In this document: positions 60,101 through 64,000 of the stretch, in pieces
Position numbering within the stretch: the stretch's first letter is position 1
Layout of the letters: each line of letters opens with the position of its first letter
NCBI GenBank assembly: GCA_964036275.1
Contig: OZ038435.1
Location: 33,235,728 to 33,299,727, forward strand
Direction of reading: 5' to 3'
Length of the DNA stretch: 64,000 nucleotides
Origin: Litoditis marina
Taxonomy: Eukaryota > Nematoda > Chromadorea > Rhabditida > Rhabditidae
Notes under the pieces: model-generated
What the model was told of the DNA's origin: nothing
Seen by the model: only the letters and a program-made list of their open reading frames with translations
Databases searched by the model: none
Program-made: the position numbers and the translations under genes

Positions 60101-61149
60101 TATACCGATTTCTTCTTTGAAGTGTTTACAACTCAACCTACGTTCGGAGGTAATTGTACAATTTTACAGCCTAACGTGATTGTTGAATTTCAGATTCTCT
60201 CCGTCCTAAAACGTCATCTCGATCAGTCGACGTCATCCATCGAAGGTCTGGACGTGTGGGTTTCACGTGCACTTCGCACGTTGAACACGAGGGCAGAAAG
60301 GGCGGACAGAATGTACGAAGGACCCAGGTGCGACCGATTTCATAATGTACTAAGAGGGTTATTGACAGATAAACGCCTCGAAACTAATGCTTTGACTAGA
60401 CTACAGAATGATAAAACCAGAACACAACAGGGTGTGTCAACATGTATTAGTATACTCTATCATTACAATTAGTGTATATTTATCCTCGTATTTAAATTTG
60501 TTGAAGGACTGTCCATTCTTTCCAGAGTAACCGAATCGCCTCGTGATGATTCCTTTGCGTCGCCAATTTCGTCATTGTTCAAGGGGAGAAATTTTGGATC
60601 ATCTGGCAGGAGAGCTCCGATACGGTAGGCAATAGTTCATAGACAAGAACTTCGTATGATCCAGTGGAAATAACCGGCTAACGCAATGATGAAATATATT
60701 AACGATTTACTGACTTTTTAAGGCATTTGCTATCGATAACACTGAGGAATGGTTCACCTGTGAGGTACGTTCTTCGGGACGGGTTGTATCATATAGACAT
60801 TAACCTATGAAAAAACAATTAAACTGCATACAAAAGGCCTTAAAGAAGGACGACTATGTGGACCAATCCCGTGACATCGGCCCTTTAAACTGCAATTGAA
60901 AAATATATTGCGGTTTAAAGGACTGAAGCGTTGCGATTGGACCACATAATCGTCCTTCTTTAAAACCCTACAATCACCAATGTTTCCAGCTACCACACGC
61001 ACAAGGTGGTCGAGTCGGTGGAGACTGCGCGCACGGACGAGCGCACGAAGAACGTGGTACACGCGGCCATCGTGCTGGCCAATCTATGCCAGTATCTGGC
61101 AGGAATAGCCCTACATCAGTCGGTGGTAGTGGTCAGACAGCAGAACTAA
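51111..61149 (+). CDS. FHIP1: FHF complex subunit HOOK-interacting protein 1 (FAM160A family)
   Basis: Twenty-five exons: 51111-51189, 51459-51601, 52026-52139, 52391-52453, 52814-52923, 53211-53298, 53551-53664, 53882-53974, 54270-54431, 54711-54797, 55139-55309, 55567-55633, 55971-56110, 56408-56499, 56756-56822, 57053-57167, 57909-58017, 58322-58424, 58719-58874, 59238-59457, 59754-59932, 60194-60327, 60526-60624, 60723-60764, 60990-61149. They total 2907 bp, 968 aa. The start MLSFLSRLGSP fits the family N terminus. Strong family blocks are HKPVLNPLLRLFEW, VGQLARDALLLILSVSAQHD, FCPVVATGLSG, FCNAVVQAAHPAV, AASTAYLQV, SEPALLRT and EDVMLVLVLRYLLP. A Ser/Thr/acidic linker follows (about 530-720), then a helical C-terminal part. 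FHIP links Hook-FTS to Rab5 endosomes for dynein transport. Exon 18 has a tandem CAGCAG acceptor. A possible extra 18-nt exon lies at 53811. Confidence 0.92.
52172..52236. repeat. TTGTAGTTTGATT inverted-repeat element, FHIP1 intron
   Basis: The ends TTGTAGTTTGATT and GCATCAAACTACAAAT enclose about 40 bp. It is a short member of the dispersed TGTAGTTTGAT family. Confidence 0.7.
52587..53068. repeat. ~100-bp duplication flanking FHIP1 exon 5
   Basis: Copy 1 (about 52587-52685) and copy 2 (about 52966-53068) both read AGTATGAAT(C/T)ATAT ... AGCTGGTCTTTTTT ... AGTGA(G/A)G(A/T)CTTGTTTTG ... GATATGGATTAGT-like sequence, with scattered differences. They stand in introns 4 and 5 on either side of exon 5. 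Confidence 0.75.
53811..53828 (+). CDS. Possible 18-nt cassette micro-exon of FHIP1
   Basis: TGCGACAG precedes GAGAACGACAAGGATATG, and GTGTGT follows, so a six-residue exon (ENDKDM) could be inserted in frame between exons 7 and 8. The alignment with family proteins is continuous without it, so it would be an optional insert. Confidence 0.25.
60839..60965. mobile_element. MITE family A, copy 3
   Basis: It runs from CTTAAAGAAGGACGACTATG to CATAATCGTCCTTCTTTAAA. The internal TTTAAACTGCAATTGAAAA and ATTGCGGTTTAAAGGACTGA match copy 2. It lies in the last FHIP1 intron, ending 25 bp before the final exon. Confidence 0.85.
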
Positions 61150-61170
61150 CTGGAGGCCAATTCTACAACT

Positions 61171-61392
61171 AACCGGGTTTTCAGGTAACATAACCCTTTT
61201 TTGGTAACCTTTTTTCAGATTACCTTAGTAGGTAACCGGTTGGTAACCTAAAATGAAAAACCGGTTACCGGTAAAACTAACGGTAAAAACCACATTTTGC
61301 GTTAGAAAAAGGGGTAACCGGTTTTTCATTTTAGGTTACCATCCTGAAAAAAGGTTACCAAAAAGGGTTAGGTTACCTAAAAACCCGGTTAC
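61171..61392. repeat. GGTTACC-rich foldback element just downstream of FHIP1
   Basis: The left arm (61171-61273: AACCGGGTTTTCAGGTAAC ... GGTAACCTAAAATGAAAAAC) pairs with the right arm (61311-61392: GTTTTTCATTTTAGGTTACC ... AAAACCCGGTTA) around a short centre. It begins 22 bp after the FHIP1 stop and could influence 3'-end formation. Similar words occur at 8430-8530 and 63120-63345. Confidence 0.75.
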
Positions 61393-63119
61393 ATATAGAA
61401 TTCACCCTAACTGGACCAAACCTTGCAACATGTCAAAGTGTTCGAAAAACTTTGTGATTGTAGTATTAGATACTGTATCACTATGCAAAGTGTGAGGATT
61501 TTCGCTAAAAAAAATGAATCAATCGGTGGTAGTGGTCAAACCACTACGACGGGAACTCGTGCAGTAGGAATTACTTTGAAGTTTATGATAGTTCTCGTCG
61601 TTCATATGTGGACTTGTACAGTATGAGTTCGAAACTTCTATTCACGTTCCATCGATTTTTTATCAGAAATCAGATATTGTATCACTATAATGTGAGGACG
61701 GTGTTTCGCTAAAAAGAATGGAATTGTATATAAGCTCTTTAACAATACGTGCGATAATATTGTGATAATTATCCTTATTCATAGGTTTAAAATGTTGTTA
61801 TACCAACAGTGCCTGGCGCAATTCATTTTGTAATTTATGAAATTGTAGTTTGATTTGGTGTGGTTTATATTTACCTGTTTGTAACATATAGGTTGTAAAA
61901 CAATTCATAGTTTATTGAGTCAACTTTCCTAGAGTCAGGTACTTGGTTGAATTGCTAATGGGGAATGATGGTGTACCGGTTCCCAAGAGACGTGCAATTA
62001 GCACTATTTAGAACAAAGTGACGAGGAAGCTCTAAGACTTCACTCTAACTGTCTCGCTCTCCATCTGCCGTATACTCTCTCACTCTCACTAAAGACCAAA
62101 CGTTCAATGTGTTCATAATAGGGGATTGCGTAAATAAGAAGCGATATGCTAATTAGCAGCAACGTTGACTTTTCTAGATGAAGGCAAGGTCAAGTGTTAG
62201 CACTGTACTCTATTCCTCCATTATTGATCAGTGCTCTCCACCATACTCTCAGCTTTCTTTCCCTCTCTATATATTTCCCCTCAATAGTTACAACTTTTTT
62301 GCTTTCATCCTCCAGTAATCTTTTTCTAGATATTTATTTTCTGAAGGTGTTGGTCATCACCACAGAGGAGGTATTATTTCTAGAGTTTGATCGGGTGCAT
62401 TATTCTTTGTTTCATACATTCATAACTTCCTACAGGACGCGATCGAAAATTGAAATAGGATGTTCTTTCTGACTTTTGAATAAGTTCATGTAACATACAG
62501 AATAACCTCAGACACACGATGTGAGTAGTGAATATATTACGTAAAGATGGTGCGCCCGGGCGATATGGTTTTTTTCTCTATCTCGAATCTTACTCCTTCT
62601 CTAATGAGCGTCTTCGAATAACTAATTCAACCCATTGACCAATTTCTTCTCGGACATTCTTCCCGAACAAGTTGGTTCCTTCTGGTTCAAGAAGAGCAGG
62701 TTCGGCAAAGAAATTTACTATTCAGAAGGGAATCGCGCGAATCGCTCTGCACGTTTTGTCTTCGGTCCAGATAGTTTACACTTTCGGACATTTTTAAGCT
62801 ATGTACTTATGTAGAATGTCTATGAATATTGGTTCAGACCACAGGCGGAGCCCCCTGTAAACACATCTTATATCAGCGGCATCTGACAGACCTCGACCCT
62901 CGTATACACGGTTTTATGATGGTCGTCTCAGGGTCATTTGCTGCACCTGGTATGGGGATACCCTTCTCTTACTGGGAGAGGAGAAAGAGTGCAGAGAAAG
63001 AGAGCGATGAGAGAGGAGAGTAAATAATGAGAATCTTAGTCATTTTCTTCCGTTCACGCTCCCTAATCTCTTGTATCTTTTCGATTACGTCGGGGTAACA
63101 TATCTGCTTGGATTCGGGA
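61393..63119. other. Intergenic, no gene recognised
   Basis: It contains ATTGTAGTTTGATTTGG near 61847 (half-site of the dispersed family) and a pyrimidine-rich stretch at 62195-62330. An open frame at 62829-63023 has no recognisable domain or splice context. Confidence 0.5.
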
Positions 63120-63345
63120 ATTTATTAACCAGTTCTTTTTGGGGTTGACCGCCAACTGTGATTAACCCTCCACGTGGTTAAGTTCAAGTAACCTTTTTGG
63201 GGTTACCATGTTTAACCCTTTTAGGGTCACCGTTAGGTTTTGGGTTAACTCTAGGTTACGGCTACAAGAGGTTTGGGTTAACGTGGTGGTTCTTAGAAAT
63301 TGTGTATAACCTTTTTTTGGGTGTGGTTAACGAAATACGGCAACC
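63120..63345. repeat. GGTTAAC/GGTTACC-rich repeat block
   Basis: Words such as GGGTTAAC, GGTTACC, AACCCTTTTAGGG and TAACCTTTTTGGGG recur on both strands, giving many alternative short hairpins. It resembles 61171-61392 but without one dominant pair of arms. Confidence 0.55.
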
Positions 63346-63904
63346 AGAATAACTCATCGAGAAATGAAATTCATTAAAGTATATCTCATTCAAAAATAAA
63401 TCTCATTAAGTACATGAGCGTAGAGAAAAGCAAAAATCAACTTTCAAATTTTTTTGACATTTTTGAATTCCTGACTAAAAATAAGTTAATGAGTTTTAAT
63501 TCTCAATGAGTTTTCCAGTAATGAGTTTTATTTTTGAAGGAGTTTTCCCTGGTGCCACAAAATACCAGGTCAAGTAAAGAGCTCGCCCAAGCTCTGTTAG
63601 ATTTTCAACTTGATACGTAAGAAATCCACCAACTCTTTGACATCTGCTTCTTTGTTTCGGAAAACAAGTGTTCCAGTCCATAGCGTGTGGTCGTTATCTC
63701 TTCTACGCCGTAGATTCTATTATGTCTGGTCCTCTTTTTCCGATTGCTTACAACGCTTTGTGTGTACTCTTCTTCATAATCACGTGGAGATTACTTATCT
63801 AGGGGTAGTTCGATAGTGGGCTGTAATTGGCTTTGTTGGTGCTTCCCGTACCCGATCGCCTTTAAGCCACACCTGTTTGCACTAGAGAAGCTAACCCCCG
63901 AGAA

Positions 63905-64000
63905 GGAGACAGTGTACGGAACAAAGAGAGCGCAGACATTACGTGATAGAGAAAGTGCACGGAACAGAGAGGGCGTAGACGATACGTGACAGAAATAGTG
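63905..64000. repeat. ~45-bp tandem repeat cut by the window end
   Basis: The unit GTGTACGGAACAAAGAGAGC ... TACGTGATAGAGAAA is followed by GTGCACGGAACAGAGAGGGC ... TACGTGACAGAAATA, then GTG where the window ends. At least two copies; the array may continue to the right. Confidence 0.7.

Overview
The window is eukaryotic and most likely from a nematode. Every confident gene is split into many short exons with GT..AG introns, and acceptors are typically TTTCAG or TTCCAG. Several start codons sit just downstream of an orphan splice acceptor, as expected for spliced-leader trans-splicing. The myosin essential light chain resembles the C. elegans MLC-3 type far more than insect or vertebrate forms. 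I cannot name the species. Introns are longer and more repeat-laden than in Caenorhabditis. I rebuilt the gene models by hand from both strands. Every complete model has a coding length divisible by three and a length close to its family, which is the main check on them.

Layout, left to right. (1) 1-4955, plus strand: the 3' part of a leucine-rich-repeat, single-pass membrane protein. (2) 4956-9049: intergenic, holding a foldback element and a broken RTE-like reverse transcriptase. (3) 9050-12259, minus: muscle essential myosin light chain (mlc-3 type, 151 aa). (4) 14541-25414, minus: POLR3B/RPC2, second-largest subunit of RNA polymerase III (30 coding exons, 1147 aa). (5) 25415-26409: a roughly 1 kb divergent upstream region. 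(6) 26410-61149, plus: five genes in a row, RFC5, MED30, MRPS17, POP1 and FHIP1, with gaps of 486, 238, 461 and 895 bp and an acceptor-like AG shortly before each ATG. This looks like a polycistronic unit. (7) Inside a POP1 intron, on the opposite strand, a complete three-exon gene for a small secreted Tyr/Ala-rich protein with its own TATA box. (8) 61150-64000: no gene seen, with GGTTACC-rich foldbacks and a tandem repeat that runs off the window end.

The five-gene cluster covers the clamp loader, Mediator, the mitochondrial ribosome, RNase P/MRP and the Hook/FHF adaptor. With the RNA polymerase III subunit on the other side, it is a housekeeping neighbourhood without one shared pathway.

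The unusual material is mainly non-coding. The last RFC5 intron has a GC donor, a GT microsatellite, a six-copy ~130-bp tandem array carrying TGACGTCA palindromes, a ~98%-identical 200-bp inverted repeat, and a 36-bp duplication of its own splice acceptor. At least five small foldback or MITE-like families are scattered through the window. I found no CRISPR array, tRNA or rRNA, and nothing that I would call a new defence or metabolic system.
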